DNA from: a bacterium
GTDB taxonomy: Bacteria > Bacillota > Clostridia > Lachnospirales > Lachnospiraceae
Direction of reading: 5' to 3'
Assembly (NCBI GenBank): GCA_023664305.1
Contig: JAMPFT010000001.1
Location: forward strand, 383,609-447,608
Length of the DNA: 64,000 nt
A model generated the notes under the pieces. It did no database searches, had not been told where the DNA came from, and worked only from the letters and a program-made list of their open reading frames with translations. Below, one piece after another: positions 36,292 through 45,724 of this stretch. Both the position numbers and the translations under genes were made by a program. Within the stretch, counting starts at the first letter, position 1. Every line of letters begins with the position of its first letter.

Positions 36292-37230
36292 CTATTCCTG
36301 ACTTCTTTTTTCAAAAACTCTCAGCTTTGCGCTCTTGGAACGGCTGTTTTCCGCCAGCTCCGCCTCGGACGGCAGGATAGCCTTCCTCGTGATCACGCTT
36401 CCTCTGGATACCCTTCCGCAGGTACACACCGGGAAGTCCGGCGGACATATGCAGGGGTTTTCGTTCTTTTTAAAGGCCGTCTTTACGATCCGATCCTCCA
36501 GCGAGTGGAAGGTGATGATACAAAGCCTTCCTCCCGGATTCAACATCTCGATAAAATCATCCAGCGAGCTTTTGAGCGCCTCCAGTTCGCTGTTACATTC
36601 GATCCGGATCGCCTGGAAGGTCTGCCTGGAGGGGTGGCCGTTCTGCCGCATTTTTGCGGGGATAGCCGCCTTGATGGCCTCATTCAGCTCAAAAGTAGTT
36701 TCAATGGGTTTTATCCCCCGCCTTATCACAATGTGCTTTGCAATATTTTTTGCAAATCTGTCCTCTCCGTAATCCCGGATGACACGGTACAGCTCTTCCT
36801 CGGAATAACCGTTGACAATCCGATAGGCGGTCAACGTCTGACGCCTGTCCATCCGCATATCCAACGGCGCGTCGTAGCGGTAGGAAAATCCCCTCTCCTC
36901 CGTATCCAGCTGATAAGAGGATACTCCCAGATCCAACACGATTCCGTCTACTCTCTCCACGCCCTGCCCGGCAAGCGCGCCCCGCATATTACAGTAATTG
37001 TCGCGCAGGACCGTCACCTTGTCCCCGAAGGGTGCAAGCCTTGTCTTTGCCGCGGCTATGGCCGCGTCGTCCCGGTCGATCCCGTAGAGATGACCTGTGG
37101 AGAGCCTGCTTAAGACTGCGGCGGCATGTCCGCCCCCGCCCAGCGTTCCGTCCACATAGACGCCGTCCGGTTTTACCTGCAATTGTTCCACGGTTTCCGC
37201 AAGCAGCACGGAATAATGATTAAACTCCAT
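36292..37230 (-). CDS. rsmH: 16S rRNA m4C1402 methyltransferase RsmH (MraW)
   Basis: An SAM-dependent methyltransferase of 312 residues acting on the ribosomal decoding site. The start [17 protein letters not shown] and the SAM loop [15 protein letters not shown] are diagnostic. So are [30 protein letters not shown] and the late [18 protein letters not shown]. It lies ten bases after mraZ and six before ftsL in the standard dcw order. Confidence 0.97.
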   Translation of the reverse strand: MEFNHYSVLLAETVEQLQVKPDGVYVDGTLGGGGHAAAVLSRLSTGHLYGIDRDDAAIAAAKTRLAPFGDKVTVLRDNYCNMRGALAGQGVERVDGIVLDLGVSSYQLDTEERGFSYRYDAPLDMRMDRRQTLTAYRIVNGYSEEELYRVIRDYGEDRFAKNIAKHIVIRRGIKPIETTFELNEAIKAAIPAKMRQNGHPSRQTFQAIRIECNSELEALKSSLDDFIEMLNPGGRLCIITFHSLEDRIVKTAFKKNENPCICPPDFPVCTCGRVSRGSVITRKAILPSEAELAENSRSKSAKLRVFEKRSQE

Positions 37231-37240
37231 ATGACGGCTC

Positions 37241-37672
37241 CTAAATGGTGAGTCCCAGACTGATCATTCCCTCCGAGATTCTGTTAATGTCTACCTGTTC
37301 GCTGTTTGTATTCCACTTGTCGAGACTCCAGATTTCAATACGGCCTCCCATTCCGGCCAATACCACATCCTTCTCCAGCCCCGCAAATTCCCTCAGATCC
37401 TGCGGCATCAGGATACGTCCCTGCTTGTCCACCGTCACATACTGTGCGCCCGAAAGGAAAAATCTTGCGAACTGTCTCGCCTCCACATTGATCAACGGCA
37501 GTGACGCCAGCTTTTCCTCAAAGACCTTCCAGTCGTCGATCGCGTACACGAATAAGCAGCCATCCATCCCCTTGGAAACCACAAACTCGTCGCCGAGTAT
37601 CTCGCGGTATTTTGAGGGAATGCTCAACCTGCCCTTTGGGTCGATCGTATGATTGAATCTGCCCATGAACAT
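37241..37672 (-). CDS. mraZ: Transcriptional regulator MraZ
   Basis: A duplicated AbrB-fold protein of 143 residues, the exact usual length when started at ATG 37672 ([19 protein letters not shown]) after GGTGGTGATC. The second half repeats the fold as [19 protein letters not shown]. MraZ proteins form ring-shaped oligomers and control their own dcw operon by binding repeated GTGGG-type boxes in the promoter region, and such boxes lie upstream here. First gene of the dcw cluster. Confidence 0.95.
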   Translation of the reverse strand: MFMGRFNHTIDPKGRLSIPSKYREILGDEFVVSKGMDGCLFVYAIDDWKVFEEKLASLPLINVEARQFARFFLSGAQYVTVDKQGRILMPQDLREFAGLEKDVVLAGMGGRIEIWSLDKWNTNSEQVDINRISEGMISLGLTI

Positions 37673-37741
37673 CGCGATCACCACCAGTCAAAAATGGGTC
37701 TGCCACTCAAATCGGCATCGAAATCGCTCCTTTTTTGGATT

Positions 37742-37785
37742 TTTATCCCACTTTATGGGATTTGATGCCATATTTATCCCACTTT
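37742..37785 (-). promoter_or_regulatory. Putative MraZ operator repeats
   Basis: A 13-base sequence, AAAGTGGGATAAA on the minus strand, occurs perfectly at 37785-37773 and 37754-37742, 31 bases apart, with an inverted TGGGAT between them at 37756-37761. The GTGGGA core agrees with known MraZ boxes. The repeats lie just downstream of the predicted mraZ start site, suitable for autorepression. Confidence 0.6.
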
Positions 37786-37792
37786 TAAATAG

Positions 37793-37821
37793 ATTCTAAA
37801 CTATTATTAAGAATTTGACAA
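37793..37821 (-). promoter_or_regulatory. Promoter of the dcw operon (mraZ)
   Basis: On the minus strand TTGTCA (37821-37816), 17 bases, then TAGAAT (37798-37793). Transcription would begin near 37786, directly before the mraZ operator repeats. Confidence 0.6.
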
Positions 37822-37848
37822 GCAAAATATTTTCGGTCGGGACGCAAA

Positions 37849-37887
37849 ACGGGAGCATCCCGCAGCCGATCTGCAGGGTGCTCCCGT
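37849..37887 (-). terminator. Terminator upstream of the mraZ promoter
   Basis: ACGGGAGCA and TGCTCCCGT form a perfect nine-base outer stem, with further pairing inside, followed by TTTTGCG on the minus strand. A second, imperfect hairpin lies at 37913-37957 (GGCCGT and ACGGCC arms, then TTTCT). Together they probably end the lgt transcript before the dcw promoter. Confidence 0.6.
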
Positions 37888-37973
37888 CAAAAAACACAAG
37901 ATATAGTAGAAAGGCCGTCTCCCTCGCCGCACATCTATGTACGGGAGAGAAACGGCCCTCTTTAAAAATTTTT

Positions 37974-38852
37974 TTAAATTTTTTCCGCCTTCTGCCTGTT
38001 TTTCAGCCGGATCCGCACCGCGATATCCGTGATCAACGCAAAAAGAAGCATAACAAGCGCCAGCACCTGGGATACCGGCAGAGCCGTGCCGGGGATGAAC
38101 AGGGTGTCCGTCCGAATCCCCTCGATAAAGAAACGTCCCAGCCCGTAACCGCCGAGATACAAAAGACAAAGCTCTCCGTCAAACCTTTTATGCTTCCTGT
38201 AGATCAAAAGCAGGGCGAGAACCAGCAGATTCCACACACTCTCATACAGGAAGGTGGGATGCACATTGATATAATTTGCCCCCTCAGGTATATGAGACGC
38301 TATCTTCTCGGTAATATCGCTCCGATCCCGCACATCCGACACCGGAATCTGCATGGAGAGCAGACCGTTGTAATAATCGCCGAAGACCTCTCTGTTCATG
38401 AAATTGCCCCAGCGGCCGATGGCCTGTCCCAAAATCAGCCCCGGCATACAGGTGTCCCCCACCAGAAACGGATTTTTCTTCTTGATCCTGCACCAGATAA
38501 ACAGCGTGATAAACGCGGCGATCACGCCGCCGTAGATCGCCATCCCGCCGTTTCGCAGCTTAAAAATATCCAACAGATTGTCCCTGTAATCCTCCCAGGA
38601 AAACAATACATAATAAATTCTGGCCCCGATCACGGAAAACAGGACGGCCCAGATGGCAAAATCCCAGTAATCGTCCGGATTCTGATTCGTCTTTTTCGCG
38701 ACATGGGCCGCCATCAACAGCCCCGCCATCACTCCGATGCCGATAATCAGGCCGTAAAAGGCAATCCGAAAGCCGAATACGCTGAACGATTCGGGCACAT
38801 TCTTCAGATAAATTCCCAGATTCGGGAAAGCAATATCGCCGCTGTTCATCAT
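37974..38852 (-). CDS. lgt: Prolipoprotein diacylglyceryl transferase Lgt
   Basis: A polytopic membrane enzyme of 292 residues transferring diacylglycerol from phosphatidylglycerol to the lipobox cysteine of prelipoproteins. Visible are IAFYGLIIGIGVMAG and the Lgt signature GQAIGRWGNFMNREVFGD near residue 140, containing the essential Arg and Asn, plus HPTFLYESVWNLL and LGGYGLGRFFIEGIRTD. The basic C-terminus ends RLKNRQKAEKI. The start follows GAGGAA; a second ATG one codon later is equally possible. Confidence 0.95.
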   Translation of the reverse strand: MMNSGDIAFPNLGIYLKNVPESFSVFGFRIAFYGLIIGIGVMAGLLMAAHVAKKTNQNPDDYWDFAIWAVLFSVIGARIYYVLFSWEDYRDNLLDIFKLRNGGMAIYGGVIAAFITLFIWCRIKKKNPFLVGDTCMPGLILGQAIGRWGNFMNREVFGDYYNGLLSMQIPVSDVRDRSDITEKIASHIPEGANYINVHPTFLYESVWNLLVLALLLIYRKHKRFDGELCLLYLGGYGLGRFFIEGIRTDTLFIPGTALPVSQVLALVMLLFALITDIAVRIRLKNRQKAEKI

Positions 38853-38939
38853 TTCCTCGTTTCCTTTCTCCTACCGCCAAACTCTGCGGGCTTCGCCCGA
38901 CCGACGCCTCGCGGCTCCTGATTTTGGCGACATATGCCG

Positions 38940-40037
38940 CTATACATTAAACCGAAAGAGAATAACGTCTCCGTCCTTTACGACATAATCCTTTCCTTCC
39001 ATGCCTACCAGACCTTTCTCGCGGGCCGCCGCCAGCGACCCCTGCTCCAGAAGATCCTTATAGTTGACCACCTCAGCCTTGATAAATCCTCTCTCAAAAT
39101 CAGAATGGATCTTCCCCGCGGCCTGCGGCGCTTTGGTTCCGATCCTGATCGTCCACGCCCTTGTCTCGTCCTCTCCCGCCGTCAAAAAGCTCATCAGCCC
39201 CAAAATCCGATAGCTTGCCCGGATCAGCTTTTCCAGACCGGATTCCTTAAGCCCCAGATCCTCCAAAAACATTGCCCTCTCGTCATCCTCAAGCTCCGAA
39301 ATTTCCTGTTCGATCTGAGCGCAGATCACAAAGACCTCGCTGTTTTCACGCTCCGCAAGCTCTTTTACCTTCGCAACCGTCTCGTTGGAAGCGCCGTCGT
39401 CCGCAAGCTCCTCCTCCGATACGTTTGCCGCGTAGATCACAGGCTTATAGGTCAGCAGATTATAGTCCCCAATCAGCGCCAGCTCCTCCTCGTCGGTAAC
39501 CTCCAGCGTCTTGGCCGGCTTTCCGCTCTCCAGATGCTCCCTGATCCGCTCCAGCAGCGCCAGCTCCTTCGCGCAGCTCTTATCCATCCGGGCCGCCTTC
39601 GCCACCTTTGACAGCCGCCTTTCCAGCACCTCCAGGTCGGAAAAGATCAGTTCCAGATTGATCGTCTCAATATCCCGGAGCGGATTTACGCTTCCGTCCA
39701 CATGAATCACATTGGAATCCTCAAAGCATCTTACCACATGAACAATGGCGTCTACCTCCCGGATATTGCCCAGAAACTGGTTCCCCAGTCCCTCGCCCTT
39801 TGAGGCTCCCTTTACCAGACCGGCGATATCCACAAACTCGATGACCGCAGGCGTAACTTTTTTAGAATGATACATATCCCCCAGCAGCTTCAGTCTTTCG
39901 TCCGGCACCGCAACGATTCCCACGTTAGGATCGATGGTGCAAAAGGGATAATTTGCCGACTCGGCTCCCGCCCTGGTCAGCGAATTAAATAGAGTACTCT
40001 TGCCCACGTTGGGCAGACCGACAATTCCGAGTTTCAT
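38940..40037 (-). CDS. ychF: Universally conserved ribosome-associated ATPase YchF
   Basis: An Obg-family P-loop protein of 365 residues, the normal YchF length. Start ATG 40037 gives [20 protein letters not shown]. It has G3 [22 protein letters not shown], and the relaxed G4-like site [10 protein letters not shown] typical of the ATP-preferring subfamily, then a TGS domain ending [18 protein letters not shown]. YchF associates with ribosomes and stress responses. Upstream in-frame codons are ignored because they precede the AGGAG site. A small cggg-cttcg-cccg-type hairpin lies in the gap toward lgt (38887-38899). Confidence 0.95.
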   Translation of the reverse strand: MKLGIVGLPNVGKSTLFNSLTRAGAESANYPFCTIDPNVGIVAVPDERLKLLGDMYHSKKVTPAVIEFVDIAGLVKGASKGEGLGNQFLGNIREVDAIVHVVRCFEDSNVIHVDGSVNPLRDIETINLELIFSDLEVLERRLSKVAKAARMDKSCAKELALLERIREHLESGKPAKTLEVTDEEELALIGDYNLLTYKPVIYAANVSEEELADDGASNETVAKVKELAERENSEVFVICAQIEQEISELEDDERAMFLEDLGLKESGLEKLIRASYRILGLMSFLTAGEDETRAWTIRIGTKAPQAAGKIHSDFERGFIKAEVVNYKDLLEQGSLAAAREKGLVGMEGKDYVVKDGDVILFRFNV

Positions 40038-40097
40038 TTCTATCTGCATCTCCTTTGAATTTACTCTAAACAGGTAAAAAAACCTGACAACGATGCA

Positions 40098-40126
40098 AGT
40101 ATAGCATATCAGGGCGTAAAAGTAAA
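40098..40126 (-). promoter_or_regulatory. Promoter of ychF
   Basis: On the minus strand TTTACT (40126-40121), 17 bases, TATACT (40103-40098). It lies about 60 bases upstream of the chosen ychF start. Confidence 0.45.
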
Positions 40127-40148
40127 TCGTGGGATATTGCAAAAAACA

Positions 40149-40176
40149 TTGATTTTTCCGTCCCTCTCCTTATAAT
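40149..40176 (+). promoter_or_regulatory. Promoter of the AraC-family gene
   Basis: TTGATT (40149-40154), 16 bases, then a perfect TATAAT (40171-40176). An AAAGGAG ribosome site follows at 40201, 11 bases before the ATG at 40219. It is divergent from the ychF promoter. Confidence 0.55.
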
Positions 40177-40218
40177 AGGAATCAACAGAGTATTTTCTCA
40201 AAAGGAGTAATTTCCCAT

Positions 40219-41427
40219 ATGAATTATATCACATTCTGTAAAAAATATTTTGCCGCCACAAACCTTCCCGTCTGTCTGATGAAGGGAAGGGACGCGGTTT
40301 ACTCTTCCGGCGAAGAAATCCTGCCTGTGGAATATGCCCATTTTCAGGAGGTGTTCTGGGATGTGCCGGACTCCAGCCCGAACCCCACCTTCTGCCGCTT
40401 TTCGCCCGAGCTTGAGTACGGGTGCGTGCATATCGAGGGAACCGACTATCGGATCATCATCGGTCCGTCCTTCAGCATCCCTGTCACGGAGGAAATTATC
40501 CGGGCCTACATGTCCGAGAACGCAATGCCGTTAGAGCACAGGGAAGCCATCGCGGAATTTCTTTTTTCCATCCCTCTTATCAGCCACTCGCAGTTTTCGG
40601 ATCACCTTGCCCTGCTCCACTTAATCCTGAACCAAAAGGAAATGGGACTGGACGACTTCTTTCCGCAGGATGAGCAGCATGCGCAGGAACGCGAAGAGCA
40701 GCATCAGTCCCGGATCACAGACCGGGAGGAGCCTGTCAACGCTCACAATACCTACTATTTTGAACAGGAATTATATCAGCATATCAAAAACGGCGACACC
40801 CAAAAGCTGGATCGGTTTCTTTCCTCCTGCCCGGCTTCCCTGAGCGAGGGAAAGCTTGCACGCACCCCACTGCGCCATGCGAAAAATCTTTTTATCCTGA
40901 CTGCCGCAAAGGCGGGTATGCTGGGTGCGATTCCAGGCGGGGCCGATATCGAAAAAACCTACTGTCTGATCGATCTGTATATACAGGAATGCGAGCAGCT
41001 GCTCACCATAGAATCCGTCAAGTCCCTGCAGTATGCCATGTTGAAGGATTTCTGCCGCAGAACCGGAGAAACGCATCTTCCGGAAGGAATCTCCTCGGAG
41101 GTCTGGCGCTGCATCAACTACATTCGCAGCCATACCAACGAATCCATCAGCATCAACGATGTGGCGGATCAGATTCATCGGAGCAGCTCCTACACCGCAA
41201 AGCTTTTCAAGGAGGAATTGGGAATCAACATGGGCGCATTCATTACCCGATGTAAATTGGAGGAAGCCAGAAGTCTGCTTTCCTACAGCAAAAAAAGTCT
41301 GGCTGAAATCAGCAGCTACCTCTGTTTTTCCAGCCAGTCCTATTTTCAGAACGTATTCAAAAAGAAGTACGGCGTCACTCCGATGCAATACCGGAGGGAA
41401 GCGCGGAAAAATAATTCAGGCGTCTAA
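40219..41427 (+). CDS. AraC-family transcriptional regulator
   Basis: A protein of 402 residues. The first roughly 200 residues are an uncharacterised sensor region with no clear cupin and an acidic/glutamine-rich linker (DEQHAQEREEQHQSR in part). The C-terminal hundred form the double helix-turn-helix: SISINDVADQIHRSSSYTAKLFKEELG and the AraC signature KKSLAEISSYLCFSSQSYFQNVFKKKYGVTPMQYR. It faces the GH51 gene tail to tail and their ends overlap by four bases, so it may control that locus. The effector is unknown. Confidence 0.85.
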   Translation: MNYITFCKKYFAATNLPVCLMKGRDAVYSSGEEILPVEYAHFQEVFWDVPDSSPNPTFCRFSPELEYGCVHIEGTDYRIIIGPSFSIPVTEEIIRAYMSENAMPLEHREAIAEFLFSIPLISHSQFSDHLALLHLILNQKEMGLDDFFPQDEQHAQEREEQHQSRITDREEPVNAHNTYYFEQELYQHIKNGDTQKLDRFLSSCPASLSEGKLARTPLRHAKNLFILTAAKAGMLGAIPGGADIEKTYCLIDLYIQECEQLLTIESVKSLQYAMLKDFCRRTGETHLPEGISSEVWRCINYIRSHTNESISINDVADQIHRSSSYTAKLFKEELGINMGAFITRCKLEEARSLLSYSKKSLAEISSYLCFSSQSYFQNVFKKKYGVTPMQYRREARKNNSGV

Positions 41428-43745
41428 TTTCCAAAGGAAAATACCGTCACCGAATGCGGCGCAAAGTCATATACCAGCTCATTCCCCTCTAAGGACAGCT
41501 CTTCCTCCACAGGCCGGATGCGCTCCGGCTCCTCAAAGGTGTTGGTATCCCCCAGACCGTGCCCCTTCAGGCAGGAAGCTTTCGCGCTTTTTCTCTCTTT
41601 TCCTTTCAGGACAATCCGCACCTTCTTTTCCTCCCCGGTCAGGTTCACCGCCTTCAGGACGGTTCTGTCCTCCCCGCCCTCTTCCCCGGATTCCGCGCTG
41701 GCGGTCACATACAGCTCCTCCAGCTCCGGCAGGCGGTCCTTCACATCATTGTAGAGCTCGCCGTTGATCCGGGTCCTTATCCTCCTGTCCTCAACCTCCA
41801 GCTCCAGCCGGTATTCCCCGTCCCCCACATGGAAAATCCTGTGGGAAAGGGTCGCTCCCTTTCCGCCGTACATTGAGGTCAGGTTGCAGTCCCAGTTGTC
41901 CCATCCGCCAAACTCCCACTGGAATTTATTCTTATCGTCCTTTTCCCCGAAGTTGATTTTCAGACCCTTTCTCCCGGCCGTCCGCAGAAAACGGAAGGAA
42001 AGCCTGTAATGGCGGCTGTTCGTCTCCCTCAGCGGATTCTCCCGGTTGTCCTTTTCGATCCTGATTTCGGGCAGCATTACAACCTCCCCGGTCTCGCAGT
42101 CCTCCAGCCTGACGTCCCAGATCCTGCCCTCGATATCGTTTCCGGTTACGGACAGCCCTCCCGTAATCGCCGGAGCGTCCGCCAGCGGAATAATTTCATC
42201 CAGCCCTTCCGTCTCAAAACGTACCGCCCGGCTGCCCTGATTTTCCATAAAAAGCTTCTGCACATAATAGTTGGGCGTCTTCAAAACGGCATGATTGTTA
42301 AACCAGAGCAAATCCGGCTTCCAGTTCACATAATCCGCATTGCAGAGCATGGGCGCATAACAGGCCATAGCCACCGCTTTCGACCGCTCCAGATGAGTCA
42401 TATAGGCGGCCTCCACCAAGGCGTTATAGTAAGTGTTGTCCCAGGAGCCGTACTCTCCCAGGAATACCTTCGGCCCCTCCGCGTCGTAATCCTCGTAATG
42501 ATGCATGTTCGCCAGGAACCATTCGGGAGACGAATAATAATGCTCGTCCACCAGGTCGGAGCCCCACCGCTTCGCGGAGCTCCAGCCCGCCTCATAGCTT
42601 TCTCCCGCCGCAAACGGGCCCGCGGTATTGATAATCTGAATTTCCGGATACTTCTCACGGATTGCCCGATGAAAATAAGGATACCGCTCAAAAAACCCCT
42701 CTCCTACCTCCTCGTTGCCGATACCGATGTATTTCAGATGAAAAGGCGCCTCATGGCCCAACTCGGCCCGAATCCTTCCCCAGGGAGTATCCGTATCCCC
42801 GTTGGCAAATTCAATCAAATCCAGAGCGTCATCCACCCACTCGCCCAATTCCTCCAAAGGCGCGCCCACGCCCTTATGAGGGTTAAAGCCGCCGGGCAGG
42901 ACGGGCACCGGCTCCGCGCCGATTTCCTCACAAAAACAGAAATATTCAAAATACCCCAGCCCCAAAGACTGGTTATAGCCCCAGTTGTTGCGCCGGCTGG
43001 GACGCTCCTCCGCCTTTCCGATTGTCCGCTTCCAGCGGTACATGGAGTCCCGATCCCGGTGGTTCAGGCTGCCGTCATGCACCAGACAGCCTCCCGGGAA
43101 ACGCATGAATTTCGGATGCATCTCCTGCAGCGCCTCGGCGATGTCCTTCCGAAGCCCGCCCTTTTTCCCCAGAAAAGTATCCTGAGGGAAAAGCGAAATC
43201 ATATCCAGATCGCAGCTTCCGCCTTCCTCCCAGACAAGGGCCAGCCTGCCGCGGGTCGTCGTCTCCGCCGCCGTCAGCTGCAGCTCATACTTTTCCCAGT
43301 CCCGGCCGCTTAAAGTCAAGGTTCCCTCCGCACAGACGGCTCCCGCCTCCGACTCCACCTTTATCTGCAGAGCGACGTCCTTCTCCAGCCCTCTCGCAAA
43401 CAGGGAAAAATCGTAGCGCTTCCCCGCTTCCAGGAAAAACCCGGTGTTGTACCCCTCGTTGTAAACCGCGCCCCCGGGGCCTGCCTCCACATGCAGGTAA
43501 TGGGGATTCTCCTCATGCAGCGGCTTATCTGTCCGAACCTCCCAGGCGAGCTCCCCCGCCTTTTCCCAGGCCGTCAGGGCATGATACCCCTTCCGGTCCG
43601 TCTCACAGTATTCAAAGGAACGGTTCCGCACCAGCTCCGCATACAGCCCACCGTCCGCGGCATGGTTGATATCCTCAAAGAACAGGCCGTATAAAATTCC
43701 CAGCTCCTTATAAGCCTGGTCCTGATAAATGGTAATCTGCTTCAT
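41424..43745 (-). CDS. Alpha-L-arabinofuranosidase, GH51-like
   Basis: An intracellular (no signal peptide) glycosidase of 773 residues. The N-terminal beta/CBM-like part starts MKQITIYQDQAYKELGILYG. The catalytic barrel follows, with the acid/base glutamate in YIGIGNEEVGEGFF near residue 345 and the nucleophile in FLGEYGSWDN near residue 420. The C-terminus is the arabinofuranosidase beta domain. It releases terminal arabinose from arabinan or arabinoxylan oligomers. The size fits the larger GH51 subgroup. Start 43745 is chosen because upstream residues overlap the cupin gene and have no homology look. Confidence 0.88.
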   Translation of the reverse strand: MKQITIYQDQAYKELGILYGLFFEDINHAADGGLYAELVRNRSFEYCETDRKGYHALTAWEKAGELAWEVRTDKPLHEENPHYLHVEAGPGGAVYNEGYNTGFFLEAGKRYDFSLFARGLEKDVALQIKVESEAGAVCAEGTLTLSGRDWEKYELQLTAAETTTRGRLALVWEEGGSCDLDMISLFPQDTFLGKKGGLRKDIAEALQEMHPKFMRFPGGCLVHDGSLNHRDRDSMYRWKRTIGKAEERPSRRNNWGYNQSLGLGYFEYFCFCEEIGAEPVPVLPGGFNPHKGVGAPLEELGEWVDDALDLIEFANGDTDTPWGRIRAELGHEAPFHLKYIGIGNEEVGEGFFERYPYFHRAIREKYPEIQIINTAGPFAAGESYEAGWSSAKRWGSDLVDEHYYSSPEWFLANMHHYEDYDAEGPKVFLGEYGSWDNTYYNALVEAAYMTHLERSKAVAMACYAPMLCNADYVNWKPDLLWFNNHAVLKTPNYYVQKLFMENQGSRAVRFETEGLDEIIPLADAPAITGGLSVTGNDIEGRIWDVRLEDCETGEVVMLPEIRIEKDNRENPLRETNSRHYRLSFRFLRTAGRKGLKINFGEKDDKNKFQWEFGGWDNWDCNLTSMYGGKGATLSHRIFHVGDGEYRLELEVEDRRIRTRINGELYNDVKDRLPELEELYVTASAESGEEGGEDRTVLKAVNLTGEEKKVRIVLKGKERKSAKASCLKGHGLGDTNTFEEPERIRPVEEELSLEGNELVYDFAPHSVTVFSFGN

Positions 43746-43776
43746 CTTAAGCGCCCTCTCGAAATATAAAATAATA

Positions 43777-44100
43777 TCAATAAGATACAATAAGCTGCAT
43801 CTTAAAGGCCTCCTCGCCGTATACGGCATGGGGAATATCCTTCGGCATAATCAAGGTGTCCCCCTCTTTCAAGAGAAACACCTCCCCGCCTACGGTAAAG
43901 CGGCCCGTACCCTCCAGCACGGTCACCATGGCGTCCCCGCCCGCCGCGTGGGTGGAAATTTCCTCTCCCTTGTCAAAGGAAAAAATCGTCATGCTGACCT
44001 GATCATTCTGCACCAGGGTCTTACTGACCACCTGTCCCTTCTGATACTCGACCAGATCCTTCAGCTTCAGACACACCTGTTTTTCGATATTTTTGTACAT
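43777..44100 (-). CDS. Cupin-domain protein
   Basis: A single-domain cupin of 107 residues. EEISTHAAGGDAMVTVLEGTGRFTVGGEVFLLKEGDTLIMPKDIPHAV contains the two cupin motifs; the usual metal histidine pair in the first motif is reduced to one. Small cupins like this may bind a sugar or metal, or sense a metabolite; no reaction can be assigned. It lies 31 bases before the GH51 gene and 19 after the AlbA_2 gene in the same direction. Confidence 0.8.
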   Translation of the reverse strand: MYKNIEKQVCLKLKDLVEYQKGQVVSKTLVQNDQVSMTIFSFDKGEEISTHAAGGDAMVTVLEGTGRFTVGGEVFLLKEGDTLIMPKDIPHAVYGEEAFKMQLIVSY

Positions 44101-44119
44101 GGGAATTGCTCCTTTCAGT

Positions 44120-45601
44120 TTACCTTATTTCTCGTATGTATTTTTGCTTACTGCTCTTTGGCTTGTCAGGAATTGTCTGCCTTATGAGTCCCGCATCAAG
44201 CATTGGTTTTATAATATGCTTTCTGAAATATTCCGCGGTTTTTATCTCGCAAAATTCCTGCATCTGCTTCCTGCTTTTTGCTTCGCTGCAAAAAAGCAGA
44301 AGCGCGTTCAATTTATCAGGACTCAGCTTGACTTCCGTAGTAACTTCCGTAGTGACTTCCGTAGTGACTTCCGTAGTGACTTCCGCACTTGATTTGCCGA
44401 AAATCGGTCCAACACTTGCAGTTGACGCTTCCAATAATGGAATGACAATTCTGAAAACATCACCTTCTGTAAATACAGGTTCTGCACCGGAATATAATTT
44501 TGTGTATTTATAGCTGTTTCTCATGCCGCTCCCCAGTTCATCAGCCAGTCCAATCTCTCGAAACAGTTTGGCTATCGGCGGGTTTTTAGCAAAAGGTTTG
44601 AATGTTTTCAAGTTCAGATTCCCGTGTCCGTGCGAGAGATTTGCGTTTTCCGTTGTTATCTGTTTTTGCTCAATCAGCAATTTGGAAACATAACCGCTGG
44701 AAAAATCCCGATGCATCAACAGATTGGAAACAATCTCCCGAAGAATTTTATCCCTTGCACTGATTCGCTGGACGCCTTCCATCGTAAACACGTCATTGAG
44801 ATGCTTTTGCCCAAAAGCAATCAATCTGTCATAACTTTCAAGCAGATTTGTAATAACCACATCCCTGTCATCATATCGGTCAACGTTATACACTCTGAAA
44901 ATCGCATCTGTCTTATGTTGCGGAAGTACCGACATGATCATGCTGTCCGTTCCAAACAGCAAAATAGCAGCCAGGGTAATCCCTGTTTGATTCGTCTGCG
45001 GGTCTTCCAAAAGCAAACCGCAGCTTCTAAGCATTTCTTCATCTGTCATATCAGACCACGGATGATAATCTGTCCCTGCGTGAGCCATACGTCTCGCCCG
45101 TTCTATTAAATCATGACGCAGGGAAGAAACAGAAAATGCCGGATAAACCTTGTTCACAAAATAAGTATTCTGTTTTCTGGCATAAAGATTGAATACCATG
45201 TCTGCATTATCCGTAATATCAATATCTGATTCATTACTCCGGTCAAAAATTCTGCCTGCATTTCTACACACTGTTTTTCCAACCGGAACATAGATATGCA
45301 GGATAATCTTACCATCTGCTTCATACTGTTCCGGCATCAGATAAAGCGGCGGGTATATTTTGCTGCCGTTGTTAATCGTCGTAATAAAGTCCTTCTTTAT
45401 CTGTTCCACGCAGTCCGCATTAATTCCGCAAATTATTCCATTATCCTTTACACCCAGAAAAATATGCCCGCCGTCTCGATTTGAAAACGAACAAACAGTG
45501 TCATATACATCTTTTGTCATTTTTGCAGTGGATTTTTTAAATTCCACCGTCAACCCTTCGCCCTGTTTTATCAATTTCATAAGTTCTGACGGAATTGTCA
45601 T
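44120..45601 (-). CDS. AlbA_2/RecG-like N-terminal domain DNA-binding protein
   Basis: A protein of 493 residues with the AlbA_2 (schlafen-like) domain near the start (EGLTVEFKKSTAKMTKDVYDTVCSFSNRDGG, FLGVKDNGIICGI). A GHKL-like C-terminal ATPase region follows, with LREIVSNLLMHRDFS and ADELGSGMRN, and then a winged helix. It is probably a transcription regulator. Start ATG 45601 (MTIPSELMKLIKQG) is supported by family starts; upstream codons run through a repeat element. Before the winged helix sits a Thr-Thr-Glu-Val tandem repeat. The gene is visibly more AT-rich than the carbohydrate genes around it, suggesting recent insertion. Confidence 0.82.
   Translation of the reverse strand: MTIPSELMKLIKQGEGLTVEFKKSTAKMTKDVYDTVCSFSNRDGGHIFLGVKDNGIICGINADCVEQIKKDFITTINNGSKIYPPLYLMPEQYEADGKIILHIYVPVGKTVCRNAGRIFDRSNESDIDITDNADMVFNLYARKQNTYFVNKVYPAFSVSSLRHDLIERARRMAHAGTDYHPWSDMTDEEMLRSCGLLLEDPQTNQTGITLAAILLFGTDSMIMSVLPQHKTDAIFRVYNVDRYDDRDVVITNLLESYDRLIAFGQKHLNDVFTMEGVQRISARDKILREIVSNLLMHRDFSSGYVSKLLIEQKQITTENANLSHGHGNLNLKTFKPFAKNPPIAKLFREIGLADELGSGMRNSYKYTKLYSGAEPVFTEGDVFRIVIPLLEASTASVGPIFGKSSAEVTTEVTTEVTTEVTTEVKLSPDKLNALLLFCSEAKSRKQMQEFCEIKTAEYFRKHIIKPMLDAGLIRQTIPDKPKSSKQKYIREIR
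44330..44389. repeat. 12-bp tandem repeat inside the AlbA_2 gene
   Basis: Five units of GACTTCCGTAGT, the second with one change and the last degenerate, encode TTEV repeats on the minus strand. Copy number changes would keep the frame, altering only the linker between ATPase-like and winged-helix parts. Confidence 0.9.
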
Positions 45602-45660
45602 AAATATTATTTTCCCTTCCTGCCGGATATTCAGCGACGCACAGTTTTTTCTTATACCCC

Positions 45661-45709
45661 TTGCGCGCTCCATAAGAGGGTGTGCAAACACCCCTCTTTG
45701 CGCATACCA
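45661..45709. repeat. Dispersed hairpin repeat, copy A
   Basis: TTGCGCGCTCCATAAGAGGG, a short variable loop, CCCTCTTTG and CGCATACCA. The AAGAGGG and CCCTCTT parts pair. A close copy occurs at 47758-47799, also just in front of a gene start on the minus strand. Confidence 0.75.
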
Positions 45710-45724
45710 ATCAATAGTGCCTGA

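Noticed and set aside
35392-37113. Long plus-strand frame opposite the PBP, ftsL and rsmH genes
   Set aside because: Composition is His/Arg/Leu-rich with no family look; it mirrors well-supported genes on the other strand in GC-rich sequence.
42009-43313. Plus-strand frame opposite GH51
   Set aside because: No start context or motif; a shadow of the arabinofuranosidase.
44330-44389. Repeats considered as a CRISPR array
   Set aside because: Units are only 12 bases with no spacers and lie inside a coding sequence.
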